Notes: a model not told the origin generated them from the letters alone. DNA of 64,000 nucleotides from Bog-473 sp963807775 (GCA_963807775.1 CAWECY010000003.1:1-64000), one strand, 5' to 3'. Shown: positions 26,490-35,927, numbered from the stretch's first letter. Made by a program: numbers and translations.

Positions 26490-27176
26490 TCATGAATCCG
26501 TTGCCGCCATCATCTGCACATACGGAGCAAGGAGGTCGGCGAGCAGTTGGCGGTGCTGCGCCGCGCGGTCTCGCTTGGGGGTGACGGTGTCGTACGCCAT
26601 CAGATCGAGGAGCTGTTGGCTGAAGGCGAACCCCCTTATGACAAGAAAGATCGTCGTTGCCAATTCTGGCTTGTTCGTGGCGGGTCCCAGGGCTTCCCGC
26701 AGCAATCTGCGCACATGCGCATGGGATCGCTCGGCCACCTCCAACATGGTCTTCCGAACCTCGGTGCTGGTGCGCGGGTCATGTTCCATATTCAGCAGAA
26801 CCTGCAGGCTGGCCAGGTAGTCGGGCCTCGCGTAATGAGCGGAGAACACGTCGATGAGTTGGGCCATCCGTTCCACCGTGCTTGCCCCGTCGATGCGAGC
26901 TTCTTCGACTGTCTCGACCATGTGACGTGCGCCGTCCTCCAAGACAGCGAGCATGAGGCCTTCTCGATTGCCGAAGTAGTGCTGGATGACCCCCCAGGTC
27001 ACCCCGGCTCTGCGAGCTATCTCGTTTGTACTCGAACCTCGGTAAAACCCCAGATCGATAATGCATTCGACGGCCGCCTTGATGACCCGATCTCGGGTAT
27101 CGATCTCCCCGTTCCCGCCGGTCCGCTCTCGACGTTGCCCACCGTCGGTGGCGGTGGGACCGGGCTTTATGGTCAC
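26490..27176 (-). CDS. TetR-family transcriptional regulator
   Basis: This is a 228-residue repressor-type protein. The N-terminal helix-turn-helix spans about residues 28-75: TRDRVIKAAVECIIDLGFYR, then STNEIARRAGVTWGVIQHYF, which includes the recognition helix. The rest is an alpha-helical ligand-binding domain. The start is GTG at 27176 with GGAG about 8 bases upstream. A perfect inverted repeat lies just upstream, suggesting autoregulation. It sits downstream of the thioester catabolic operon on the same strand (the hydrolase gene ends at 27323), so that operon is a likely target. Confidence 0.88.
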   Translation of the reverse strand: MTIKPGPTATDGGQRRERTGGNGEIDTRDRVIKAAVECIIDLGFYRGSSTNEIARRAGVTWGVIQHYFGNREGLMLAVLEDGARHMVETVEEARIDGASTVERMAQLIDVFSAHYARPDYLASLQVLLNMEHDPRTSTEVRKTMLEVAERSHAHVRRLLREALGPATNKPELATTIFLVIRGFAFSQQLLDLMAYDTVTPKRDRAAQHRQLLADLLAPYVQMMAATDS

Positions 27177-27202
27177 GATGGCAACTCCAGGGCTCCTCTT
27201 GA

Positions 27203-27217
27203 AGGCACTCAGTGCCT
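27203..27217 (-). promoter_or_regulatory. Candidate operator of the TetR regulator
   Basis: AGGCACT-C-AGTGCCT is a perfect 7+7 inverted repeat in the leader of the tetR-type gene. A TACAAT -10-like hexamer lies about 10 bases upstream on the minus strand, so the palindrome would overlap or follow the transcription start, as in autoregulated TetR genes. Confidence 0.5.
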
Positions 27218-27322
27218 CGTTCTTTGCATTGTAATTACTATGTCAGTGGAGATTGCGGTGCTCGACCCCGAGCCGCACGCTCCCCGCTCTTTGTCGAGTT
27301 CCGAGGGAGTGCTCCCCACGAC

Positions 27323-28288
27323 CTACTCAGGCGAGACGGAAGCCGCCCAACGCATGACGCGCTGCCAGAGGATCTGGCGATTCGGAGCGACGTTGTGACT
27401 GTGCCCCGCCCCCTCGAGGAGAAAGAGCGTCAGATCAGGACATGCCGGAAGCTGTCCAGGGAGGACGTCCAACCTGCCGGCGAGGTCGTGTTCGCCCAAG
27501 GCGACGAAGATGGGAACCCGAAGCAGGTCGAGCTCGGGCTGCACCGATCCTGGGACGATCGCCGTCATGCCAACGAGTGCCAACAACCTCGAGCTCGCAT
27601 CCGCTAGTGCCACATCGACTTCTGGTGCGGTGGAGTTGGTCTCAGGTTCCCCGGCATTCCTGTTCGACCACTGAGGTAGTGGTTCACCAAACCGCTCTCG
27701 GGACAGGTCCGCGACGACTTCGGCCAGCTCTTCGGGCCTGTTCACAAATCGCAGTTCTTCTTCGCCGAGGACCTGCGGAAGGCCTGAAGCGGAGAATCCG
27801 AGCAATGCGAGGGCATCGTAGGAGCGATGACGAGCTTGCTGGCAGGCGACGAGCAGCGCTCCGGCGGAGTGGCCCAGCCCTATCTTGGCTCTGACCACGG
27901 CGCCGCCGAGTTCAGCGCCCTCTCCACCCCTGGACACAAGTTCGGACTCGAGACGGTGGACGGCGGAGGCCAGGACGTCCGCTACCACTTGGGACGACAA
28001 GGTGTAGCCGTCGTCTGGCGCATCGCTCTCCCCGACTCCCGGAGGATCGAGGGTTACAACGAGGTCTCCTTGAGCCGCCAAATACCGAGCCATGCTGAAG
28101 GCGCCGTCCTGACCGGAGACAACCAGGTCGAAGTAGAGACGACTCATTCCCCCACCAGGAACACAGACCCAAAGAAGCGGGCTCGGACCAAGGTCCTCCG
28201 GCACGAACAGATCGGCGCATATCCGGTTGCAACCGGCCGGCGCCGCCCCACTCACGTCAAGACGGACGGTCGACTTCGTCACCCTCAT
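27323..28288 (-). CDS. Alpha/beta-hydrolase
   Basis: This is an about 321-residue alpha/beta-hydrolase fold enzyme. The oxyanion region is LLWVCVPGGGMSRLYFD. The nucleophile elbow is IGLGHSAGALLVAC, with the Ser in GHSAG. The acid is probably the Asp of VALGEHDLAGRLD, and the catalytic His is in LEGAGHSHNV. ATG at 28288 is preferred since the conserved sequence starts soon after; a GTG at 28339 in frame is possible. It follows the amidohydrolase gene by about 125 bases and appears to be the last gene of the CoA-transferase/DUF35/thiolase operon. It may hydrolyse an ester or a C-C bond of the pathway intermediate. Confidence 0.8.
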   Translation of the reverse strand: MRVTKSTVRLDVSGAAPAGCNRICADLFVPEDLGPSPLLWVCVPGGGMSRLYFDLVVSGQDGAFSMARYLAAQGDLVVTLDPPGVGESDAPDDGYTLSSQVVADVLASAVHRLESELVSRGGEGAELGGAVVRAKIGLGHSAGALLVACQQARHRSYDALALLGFSASGLPQVLGEEELRFVNRPEELAEVVADLSRERFGEPLPQWSNRNAGEPETNSTAPEVDVALADASSRLLALVGMTAIVPGSVQPELDLLRVPIFVALGEHDLAGRLDVLPGQLPACPDLTLFLLEGAGHSHNVAPNRQILWQRVMRWAASVSPE

Positions 28289-28413
28289 GGCGGCGAGAAC
28301 TTGACCACTCGACAATCCAACGAGCGCGGGGAGCCGCACCGCGTCCGGACCCCGGTCGCAGACAGACTCAATTCCGACTGCACTCAGTTGTCTTTCGAGG
28401 ATCTCGCCGGCGG

Positions 28414-29538
28414 CTAATTCGACATATTCCAGACCCGGATGGCATTGCCGGACAGGATCAGCTCCCGCTCATCCGGTGGAATCGAACGGAACTGCTGCTC
28501 CACCACCTCCCTCGACCTGGGCCATGAGGTCACCGGATGGGGGTAGTCGGATGACCACATGATGTTGTGCACACCAATCTTGTGCCGTAGGAACTCCAGG
28601 GAGAAGTCCTCCTCTATGAAAGTCAGATGCACGTTCTGCTGGAAGTAGTGACTCGGAAGTTCGGTCAACCCAGGGAACTCGTAGCCCTGACGGCGCACCA
28701 TGTCGTCGGCGCTGTGGAGCCACCAGGCGACCCATGCCAGTCCGGGCTCCACGAAGACGAGCTTGAGCTTCGGGTGTCGAGCCAAAAGCCCCGTCAGAAT
28801 CCACATGCCGAACGCCTCTGCCGTCGACAGGGGCGTCATCAGCACCATGACACCCTTCTGCGGCGTGGGATCCCTGCGGCTGAGACCGTCCAGACTGGTG
28901 TTGAGTCCTATGTGGCAACACACCGGCAGACCGGTTTCTTCGATTGTTGTAAACAGCCGGTCGTAACGGTCGTCGTAGTAGTCGGGCAGCCCGAACTCAG
29001 CTGGAAAAACCGGTAGCTGTAGCGACTTTCCACCGCGTTGGGCAATCCTTTCCACCTCGGACACGGCGAAGTCGATGTCATGGATTGGTATCTGGTACGA
29101 CACGCAGAGCCGCTGACGATCCGCCGACGCAAACTCATCGAGTGCATCGTTGAAGGCGCGAGTTGCCTCGTCAGCTCCGGTCTTTAGATCCGGGATGTAC
29201 CTGAACGCGCTGACCTCTGAGTACAGGACTTCAATTTCGACACCGTCCTGGTCCATGTCCCTCAGTCGTTCTCGAGGATCTCCGTACCCAGCTCGCTTGA
29301 AGACAGCGTTCTCACCAATGTGTGCGTCGCTGCGTTTCATCTTCATGCCTGCTTGATTGGCCGCAGCAGTGCCGCGCGCCATCCTCTGTGTAAAGGCTGC
29401 GACTGCCTCGTCGTAATCCTCATGGAACCCCGATGCCAGATGCGCCCTCACCTGATCGTGGGTGATGGCGACGTGGCTATCGGCTGAGACGAGGAGTTCA
29501 TCGTTGATCGGGCCTCGTCGTTCGTCGACAATCGTCAT
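28414..29538 (-). CDS. Amidohydrolase-2 family protein (TIM-barrel metal hydrolase/decarboxylase)
   Basis: This 374-residue member of the amidohydrolase-related family contains enzymes such as ACMSD-type decarboxylases. Metal-site landmarks are LLVSADSHVAI at the start (DSH in place of HxH), LPVCCHIGLNTSL in the middle, and IMWSSDYPHPVTSWP near the end, with the SDxPH motif complete. ATG at 29538 is set by AAGGAGGAGAA just upstream. The frame is open to 29670 but without similarity. It is the fourth gene of a minus-strand operon after a CoA-transferase, DUF35 and thiolase-like genes. The substrate is unknown, likely an aromatic or ring-derived carboxylate. Confidence 0.85.
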   Translation of the reverse strand: MTIVDERRGPINDELLVSADSHVAITHDQVRAHLASGFHEDYDEAVAAFTQRMARGTAAANQAGMKMKRSDAHIGENAVFKRAGYGDPRERLRDMDQDGVEIEVLYSEVSAFRYIPDLKTGADEATRAFNDALDEFASADRQRLCVSYQIPIHDIDFAVSEVERIAQRGGKSLQLPVFPAEFGLPDYYDDRYDRLFTTIEETGLPVCCHIGLNTSLDGLSRRDPTPQKGVMVLMTPLSTAEAFGMWILTGLLARHPKLKLVFVEPGLAWVAWWLHSADDMVRRQGYEFPGLTELPSHYFQQNVHLTFIEEDFSLEFLRHKIGVHNIMWSSDYPHPVTSWPRSREVVEQQFRSIPPDERELILSGNAIRVWNMSN

Positions 29539-29699
29539 TTCTCCTCCTTCATTTTGATTGACTGCTATCCGATTCTCGAGCTTGGTCCCATATGGCGGCC
29601 GTGCAACGCCGGCGGACGGCCCGTGTGGACGGCCTCGGCCGGTCATGGCCCCACGTGGCAACCCGCACACCGTCTCGGACGTTCATGGAGACGCGATGC

Positions 29700-30866
29700 T
29701 CATGGCCGCCTGAGAATTACGCCTGTCCGGCTCGCGCAGACGAGGGCCGTCGTGGGATCAACAAGTTGATTGGATGACTTGCCCCTGAGCTGCTGCACGG
29801 CCTCGGTGGTCAGATTCAGGCCGTGGATATAGCCCTCCCCGATCAACCCCCCATTGGTGTTGCACGGAAGGCTGCCGTCCATAGCCAGGTTGCCTTCTGC
29901 AATGAAGTCCTTCGCCTCGCCGGGTGCACAGAACCCGAGAGCTTCAAGCTGCATAAAAAAGATCGGGGAAAACGCGTCGTAGATCATCGCCACGTCGATA
30001 TCCGAGCGCATGATCCCGTAACCCTCGAACAGTCGCTCGGCCATTGCAGCACAGCCCTCCATGACACCGATGTCCCTGACATAGTGGTTACTGGCGATCT
30101 CCTCTTCGAACAAGCCCGCATTGGCGGCCGCTGCAATGAGAATCGGCTGGTCACTGGCCGAGGAACGCTCAGCAGATGTGATCACAAGTGCTACTGAACC
30201 GTCCGTCTCTTGGCAGCAATCAAACAGCCGAATGGCTGGTTCGGCAATCCATCGCGACGACTGGTGATCGTCCAGTGTGATGGGCTTCTTGTAGAAGTGG
30301 GCGTTTGGATTGTTGGCGGCGTATGCCCTGAATTGCACCACGGCGCGACCAAAATCCTTGCTTGATACACCGTAGGTGTGCATGTAGCGGACCGCATTGA
30401 GGGACATCCATGACGCGGGAGTGAGCACGCCGTATGGCGTGCACCACTGCATCGCAGTCGAGCCGGAATGCGAGGCTGTTCCTCTACTGCCAACTGCCGC
30501 TCGGCCGAATCGTTCGCCCGACCGGGCCTTGATGGCTCGATAGGCGACGACGACGTCAGCCACGCCCGATGCGACCGCCGAAGCCGCGTGCAGGAGTACG
30601 CCCTGGGAGCCGCCGCCGCCATAGGGAACCCGACTGGAAAAATGGATCTCCCGGGATCCCAACGTCCTGACCAGCTCAGTCTCCTCAACGGGATCGATCG
30701 TGTAGCTGACCAATCCGTCCACATCCGCCGGGGTGAGTCCCGCATCGGCAAGCGCGGCCAGTACCGCCTCGGCGGCGAGCTGTGTCTCACTGCGCCCAGC
30801 AGCCTTTGAGAACTCAGTCTGTCCGATCCCGACAATTGCGGTTGCGTCTCGGAGGTGGCTATCCAT
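29700..30866 (-). CDS. Thiolase-like lipid-transfer protein (Ltp2/SCP-x type)
   Basis: This is a 388-residue thiolase-fold protein of the non-canonical lipid-transfer group. It begins RDATAIVGIGQTEFSKAAGR. The usual catalytic Cys region reads GGGGSQGVLLHAASAVASG, with no Cys. The C-terminal part keeps ALGFCAPGEAKDFI and NTNGGLIGEGYIHGLN. Proteins of this type pair with DUF35 partners as retro-aldolases in steroid side-chain loss (Ltp2 with ChsH2). Here the DUF35 gene lies directly upstream and overlaps by 8 bases at ATGGATAG, which fixes the start at 30866 and supports a complex. Confidence 0.82.
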   Translation of the reverse strand: MDSHLRDATAIVGIGQTEFSKAAGRSETQLAAEAVLAALADAGLTPADVDGLVSYTIDPVEETELVRTLGSREIHFSSRVPYGGGGSQGVLLHAASAVASGVADVVVAYRAIKARSGERFGRAAVGSRGTASHSGSTAMQWCTPYGVLTPASWMSLNAVRYMHTYGVSSKDFGRAVVQFRAYAANNPNAHFYKKPITLDDHQSSRWIAEPAIRLFDCCQETDGSVALVITSAERSSASDQPILIAAAANAGLFEEEIASNHYVRDIGVMEGCAAMAERLFEGYGIMRSDIDVAMIYDAFSPIFFMQLEALGFCAPGEAKDFIAEGNLAMDGSLPCNTNGGLIGEGYIHGLNLTTEAVQQLRGKSSNQLVDPTTALVCASRTGVILRRP

Positions 30867-31284
30867 CGGCTCCAGCCTTGGGCCGGAAGACGGGGATAGC
30901 TCCGTCGTGACGGGTCGGCCGGAACTCAACCGTCACGGGCATGCCTATCGTGATGTCCTCGGTATCGATGTCGACCAGGTTCGACAGCACTCTTACGCCT
31001 TCTGCGAGATCGATAAGCGCGGCGATCACGGGATACGCAAAGGCAGGATTCTGGGGATGGTGGAGTATCGCGTAGCTGTAGACGACGCCCTCGCCCACCA
31101 GGTCGATGATCTCAAACGCAAGCGAGTGGCACTCCGGACACATCGGCCGCGGTGGATGGCGCAACCGGCCGCACTGTTGGCATCTCTGCGTCACGAGCCG
31201 ACCTTCAAGGGCGGCGTCCCAATAGAACCGGTTGTCGTCCGTGAGAATCGGAGCAGGTCGCGTGACCTCTTCAGTCTCGGCCAT
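30859..31284 (-). CDS. DUF35 / Zn-ribbon OB-fold acyl-CoA-binding protein
   Basis: This is a 141-residue protein with an N-terminal helix (FYWDAALEGRLVTQRC), a rubredoxin-like zinc ribbon with CQQCGRLRHPPRPMCPEC, and an OB-fold (VVYSYAILHHPQNPAFAYPV). DUF35 proteins bind CoA thioesters and act as partners of thiolase-like enzymes or hydratases. The ATG at 31284 overlaps the stop of the upstream CoA-transferase gene (TGATG), and its own stop overlaps the thiolase-like gene. Tight coupling points to a stoichiometric complex. Confidence 0.88.
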   Translation of the reverse strand: MAETEEVTRPAPILTDDNRFYWDAALEGRLVTQRCQQCGRLRHPPRPMCPECHSLAFEIIDLVGEGVVYSYAILHHPQNPAFAYPVIAALIDLAEGVRVLSNLVDIDTEDITIGMPVTVEFRPTRHDGAIPVFRPKAGADG

Positions 31285-33698
31285 CACGGCAGCCCGTCGA
31301 GTATTGCACGGTCGTCAACCATGGCATCGATGGCGGCATCGGAATATCCCAGTTCCAGCAAAATGTCTCGAGTCTGTTCACCGCAGGCACAAGGTCCCCG
31401 TTGGACCACGGTCTGAGCAGGAGCGACGTTGACCAAAAGGCCCGGGTCTTCAAATCGACCGACGCTGCTCGACCACGTCTCGCTGACAAGGTTCAGCCGT
31501 CTGGCCTCTGGATCATCGAACAAATTGCGGCAAAAGTTCTCGTCGACGACCTCTATCGGAACTCCCCCATCGTCGAGGGCCCTAAACGCTTCCGCTGCTG
31601 CTGCGTTCTCGAAGTACGAGCTGAGCCATGCGGCCAACGACTCGGCATCGTCTCCAGCGGGCGCTCCGGGAAGGATGGTCCGAAGTCTTAGCCGTTGTTC
31701 TGTCGTCATTGCCGCCAGGAAGATCCATTCTTCCATCGCACATTGATACAGGCGGTAGTACGGAGAGAGCCCGAACTGATCGCCATCGACGTGCCCCCAT
31801 GTAGACTCTCTGCCATCTGCATGGATCCATGCGTAGGACGTGTGGAGAAGACCGGCATTCACGATCGAGGTGCTCACGGCCTGACCCTCGCCCGTCTTGT
31901 CTCGATGGTAGAGAGCGATCGTAATAGCGATGGCTGCCAGTAAGGCGTTCCCCGTATCTCCCATGTTGGACCGACTCCATAGAGGGGGATTCCCGGCGTC
32001 GCACGCTCCGTCCTCCCACTCGGTCCCGGTCATTGCGGCGGCATTCTGGTCGGTACCGGGCAGATCTGACCGCGGACCCTTCTCGTAACCCCGGGTATTG
32101 CAATAGACCAACCGCGGGTAACGCTCTCGAAGGGTCTCATAGTCGAGACCGAGGCGCGCCGCGGCTCCCGGCCTCCAGTTGAGCGTGATCACGTCCGATT
32201 TCAGAAGGAGCTTCTCGAGCACCTCGCGGCCGGCCGGGTTCTTGAGGTTCAGCGCGATACTGCGCTTGCCGCGGTTCGTGCCCAGACCCATGTGGGTGCC
32301 GTTCCAGTACGTGTCATGCAGCGCATTGATCTTGATGACGTCGGCACCGAGGTCGGCGAGGGCGCGCCCAGTAAATGGCCCCGCAACGCCAAGTCCGAGA
32401 TCGAGGACGCGGATTCCCGCCAAGGGATGGGCAAGTGACTGATTGGCTGCTTCCGTGACATTGGCAGGACGCGTCCTCGAGTTGCTTTCCGCGAGAACCT
32501 CCTCCGTGTGCTGCCCGGAACGAGGTGCCGGCCCAGAGACGGAGCCGGGTGTGGCGGAGAATTCCAGCAACGGACCAACGTGATGGATCGGTCCCTCCTC
32601 TGGGTCGTCGACCTCGACGACGCAGCCATCGGCAAGGAACGACTTGTCAGCCAGCGCCTCGCCCGGCGATCGGACAGTGGTGATACCCAGTCCAGCCTCT
32701 TCGGCCGCACGGACCCATTCCTCGGATGGGAACTTCTTGAAGGCGTCCGCCAATTGGGGGTGCAGGAAGATACCTGCCAGCATTCCGTCCGGCTCCATCG
32801 ATACGCGATCTGGATCGTTCCGATATCCGGCATCAAGCTCTTTGGGCGAGAGTTTGTCTCCTTCGGCCGCGGACAGGACCCATTGCGGACGCAGTGTCCA
32901 ATGATGCACCCACTTGCCATCCGCACATTCGTAGAGTCCCTCGATTGCCCTGGAGTCAACCGGCCACATCCAGTACAACGGGGCATCCGGGTTCTCAACT
33001 CGCTGCCAATTCAGACACGCCGCGGCGAGTGCACCTTGAAGGAGAGACGTGGTCACATGCTGACCCAGGCCGCTTACTTGACGAGCGCGCAACGCCGCAG
33101 CAATCCCGAGGGTCGCAAAGTAGGTCGCACCCACGCTCGGCCACGGGGTGCGCGGAAAAACTGGCCCCTCTCGATCTGCGCCCCTTACGAGTCCGTCGGG
33201 AGCGTCGAACTCCGGCAGTGGACCAGGGCGGCCACCGATGAACTCCATGGCCGTACCCCGTCGGCCCTTTTGGTCGAACAGCAGGCCGGTCCGAGCTGCG
33301 ACCAGCCCGTCATAGCCGGGGCGATCGCGGTGAACGTTGTGCTCTCCGTAGGCGGTGATCGAACAGGTGATGATCCCGGGGTTGAGCGCACGGAGGGCTT
33401 CGTGGTCGATGCCCAGCTTCTCCGTTGTCCCCAATGAGAAGCTGTCAACGACGACATCGGAAGTCTGGGCCAGCCTGTCGAACTGCCGTCGGTCCTCGTC
33501 GCTCCGCAGATCGAGGCGGACACTGCGCTTGCCCCTGTTCCAGACCCGATAGCCGGTCTGCTGCGCAAAGGGATCCCCCAATGGAGGTTCGATCCGGATG
33601 ACTTCGGCACCGTTGTCCGCGAGAAACATGGTCGTCATCGGCCCGGCCATGCCCCACGACAGGTCAAGAGCGCGCAGGCCCTGGAATGCACCAGCCAT
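31284..33698 (-). CDS. Tandem-domain family III CoA-transferase (CaiB/BaiF type)
   Basis: This is an about 804-residue protein with two complete family III CoA-transferase domains in one chain (roughly residues 1-400 and 410-804), where typical members have one. Domain 1 starts GLRALDLSWGMAGPMTTMFL, and the catalytic-Asp loop reads RPGYDGLVAARTG. Domain 2 starts GIRVLDLGLGVAGPFTGRAL, and its Asp loop reads LPGTDQNAAAMTG. Both keep the Asp that forms the aspartyl-CoA anhydride. ATG at 33698 follows a GGGTGGAG site. It heads the operon with DUF35, thiolase-like, amidohydrolase and hydrolase genes, so it probably activates the substrate acid by moving CoA from a donor thioester. Confidence 0.87.
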   Translation of the reverse strand: MAGAFQGLRALDLSWGMAGPMTTMFLADNGAEVIRIEPPLGDPFAQQTGYRVWNRGKRSVRLDLRSDEDRRQFDRLAQTSDVVVDSFSLGTTEKLGIDHEALRALNPGIITCSITAYGEHNVHRDRPGYDGLVAARTGLLFDQKGRRGTAMEFIGGRPGPLPEFDAPDGLVRGADREGPVFPRTPWPSVGATYFATLGIAAALRARQVSGLGQHVTTSLLQGALAAACLNWQRVENPDAPLYWMWPVDSRAIEGLYECADGKWVHHWTLRPQWVLSAAEGDKLSPKELDAGYRNDPDRVSMEPDGMLAGIFLHPQLADAFKKFPSEEWVRAAEEAGLGITTVRSPGEALADKSFLADGCVVEVDDPEEGPIHHVGPLLEFSATPGSVSGPAPRSGQHTEEVLAESNSRTRPANVTEAANQSLAHPLAGIRVLDLGLGVAGPFTGRALADLGADVIKINALHDTYWNGTHMGLGTNRGKRSIALNLKNPAGREVLEKLLLKSDVITLNWRPGAAARLGLDYETLRERYPRLVYCNTRGYEKGPRSDLPGTDQNAAAMTGTEWEDGACDAGNPPLWSRSNMGDTGNALLAAIAITIALYHRDKTGEGQAVSTSIVNAGLLHTSYAWIHADGRESTWGHVDGDQFGLSPYYRLYQCAMEEWIFLAAMTTEQRLRLRTILPGAPAGDDAESLAAWLSSYFENAAAAEAFRALDDGGVPIEVVDENFCRNLFDDPEARRLNLVSETWSSSVGRFEDPGLLVNVAPAQTVVQRGPCACGEQTRDILLELGYSDAAIDAMVDDRAILDGLP

Positions 33699-33830
33699 CC
33701 GACTCCACCCCCTTAGGTTCTCGTGGTGGATAACCATAGCACCTACTATGTCGATCCTCCATCCCACACGACGAAGGAGAAAACCCTGGTCATCCCGGGT
33801 ATCGCAAGGGTCAGTGAGCGGTCCTGCGCG

Positions 33831-34325
33831 TCACGGGCGTCGACTCTGCACTGGATCCGTCCGCGCTCCAGCGTCATCGGGGAGCACCGGTGCGTAGGTC
33901 ACCACTGCGTGAGCGACCAGCTCCTCCCGCCCCGGGCGCCGGATCAGCGTGTCAACCACACACGATCGCCTTCCGAACCGCAGCAGTCTTCCCTCCACCA
34001 CCAGGACCCCGACCGGCGCGGGTCTCAAGAACTCCATCGAGATGGACGCCGTGAACGCCTCGGAGCCCTTCGGAGAGCGGGAAATGGTGACGAATTAGGC
34101 CATGGTGTCAGCCAGGGTGAACAAGATCGGGCCGGCGACCATCCCCCCTGGGCGAGTGTGCCCGTCATCGAATCGGGCGCTGGCGACGATCCGTTGCGCG
34201 GAGTACTCGTTGATCTCCAGCGCGGCGACGGGTCGACCCGCCATCGCTTTGTCGTAGCGAGCGAGGAGCTCCTCTGGCGTGTGGGTGAGTACCTCAACTC
34301 CCCCTGCGGCATGCTTATCCGTCAT
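33831..34325 (-). pseudogene. PaaI-type hotdog thioesterase with an in-frame TAA
   Basis: The 165-codon frame encodes a hotdog thioesterase: TRPGGMVAGPILFTLADTMA, then a TAA at 34097-34095, then FVTISRSPKGSEAFTASISM and EFLRPAPVGVLVVEGRLLRF in the same frame. The family has Tyr or another residue where the stop lies, so a single TAC-to-TAA change explains it. ATG at 34325 has a purine-rich leader (GAAGAGACC). It lies downstream of the alpha/beta-hydrolase gene. Confidence 0.65.
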
Positions 34326-34395
34326 TTTGGTCTCTTCACGTTCTTTAGGGAGGGGACCCGACGCAGCACCGACGCGCCGACTCCGCGTCAGCTCC

Positions 34396-35159
34396 TCACC
34401 GGACTGACGTGCTGCGGCGCACGAATTGGGAAATTGCTCCGGGTGGCTGATGTGCGCGCCGTGAGCGGCATCCGCGATGGTGAACAAGTCAGCTCTTTGC
34501 GACTCGGCCAGCGTGGTGGCAGCTTCCTGGGCGAAGGGCCAAGTCTGAAGGCCGACGCCGAACAGCCTGGGCACCTTGAGGTCCTCCCAGCGAAAGGGTG
34601 CCGTCAAGCCAGATACAACGTCGGCCCGAAAGGCCGCGCCCTCGACGCGCCGACGCGCCTTCAGATCCTCAGGGAGGCGCTGCCATGCGGCCTCACCCAC
34701 CATTGATGCGTACACCCTCTCGGCGAGAGCATCCGTGTCGGCCTCAGCTGCCATCGCTTCGAGCCCACGCCTGACCGACCGTGGCCAGAATTCCATCCAC
34801 GGAACCTGCGGCTCCCACAAGCCCAGTCCCTGGAATCGGTCGGGGTGCGAGATCGCTGCCGAGGCGACGACCACGCACCCAAAGCTGTGGGCGACGACGG
34901 TGGTGGGTCGATCGCCCATGACGCTCAGCAGATCGTCCACGTGTTGGGCCAGGGAGGCGGGCGGCGCCGCCGGGATCGAGTTGCCATAGCCCCGGCGGTC
35001 GTATTCGATGACCCTGAGGTCAGGCAGATACTCCACCACGCGGCGAAAGCTCTTGGCGCGGTCCATGGCACCGTGGACCAGTACAACCTCGGACACGGCG
35101 GGATCGTGTGGTCCATGCGCCGTAACGGAGAGGACCGTGGCGGCTGCTCTTCTGTTCAT
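34396..35159 (-). pseudogene. Alpha/beta-hydrolase, frameshifted near the C-terminus
   Basis: The start is EVVLVHGAMDRAKSFRRV with the oxyanion HG. The nucleophile is TTVVAHSFGCVVVAS, with Ser in the AHSFG elbow. The catalytic His region is IADAAHGAHISHPEQF. One missing base near 34430 shifts the frame. Restoring it gives FVRRSTSVR and a stop at 34396. Without it the frame runs on into the downstream thioesterase. ATG at 35159 is the probable start. The gene follows the TetR gene at 35265-35927 by about 100 bases. Confidence 0.68.
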
Positions 35160-35264
35160 CGGCCGATCACCCGCACGGGCGATCGGAGCGACGTCGCCAC
35201 CCTCGACTACGGGACCACGTCTCAGGAGCCCGCGACCCCGACGCCCAGTCACTCGAGACGGACG

Positions 35265-35927
35265 TCAACGGGACTTCCGGTTCCCGAGGATGGACTGGAG
35301 GATCGCGTCGAGGGTGAATCGGAAGATCCGGTCGACATCGACCTGTTGATGGAGCCTGGTGCTCATGGCCTCGTCTATCTCGGTGTCGCGTTGGGCCCAG
35401 ACTTCTGCCCCGCGCACTCGGTAGTCGGGGGACAGTGCATCTTCCAGGACGATGAATCCGCCAAGATGGAACAGGATCGTCGCTACCGCAAAGGCTGCTT
35501 CTTCACCGTGCAGACCGCTGGCGGTCACCTCGTGGGCCAGCACCGCCTGAGCCTTCGTAAAGATGGCCTCGCCGCGGCCCTGGGTCGACGAAAGGGCGAT
35601 GAGTTGAGGGCGGGCGCGCACATCACGTAGGAGCGTGTTCGAGATCGACGCAATGCGCTCGGCCGGCGTATCTCCGACGGGGCTGATCCTGCCGAATTGA
35701 TCGGTGATCTCCTCGATCAACCTGTTGAAAAGTTCATCCCGGTTGCCGACGTGCCAATACACGGTCGGTGTGCCCACGCCGAGCTCGGCCGCGAGCTTGC
35801 GCATGCTGAACACCTCGACTCCGTCGTTCTCTATCATCCTCATCGCGGTCGCCAATACCTTGTCCACCGTGATGGGCGTCCCGGTGGTGCCTGTTCCGGT
35901 TGGGGCCAGCTTCGCCTTCTGCGCCAC
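35265..35927 (-). CDS. TetR/AcrR-family regulator with TetR_C domain
   Basis: This is a 220-residue regulator. The helix-turn-helix covers about residues 20-65: VLATAMRMIENDGVEVFSMR, then KLAAELGVGTPTVYWHVGNR, with YWHVGNRDEL typical of the group. The C-terminal ligand domain has ATILFHLGGFIVLEDAL. The start is GTG at 35927. It precedes the hydrolase and thioesterase genes on the same strand and may control them. No obvious palindrome was found in its short upstream region. Confidence 0.87.
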   Translation of the reverse strand: MAQKAKLAPTGTGTTGTPITVDKVLATAMRMIENDGVEVFSMRKLAAELGVGTPTVYWHVGNRDELFNRLIEEITDQFGRISPVGDTPAERIASISNTLLRDVRARPQLIALSSTQGRGEAIFTKAQAVLAHEVTASGLHGEEAAFAVATILFHLGGFIVLEDALSPDYRVRGAEVWAQRDTEIDEAMSTRLHQQVDVDRIFRFTLDAILQSILGNRKSR

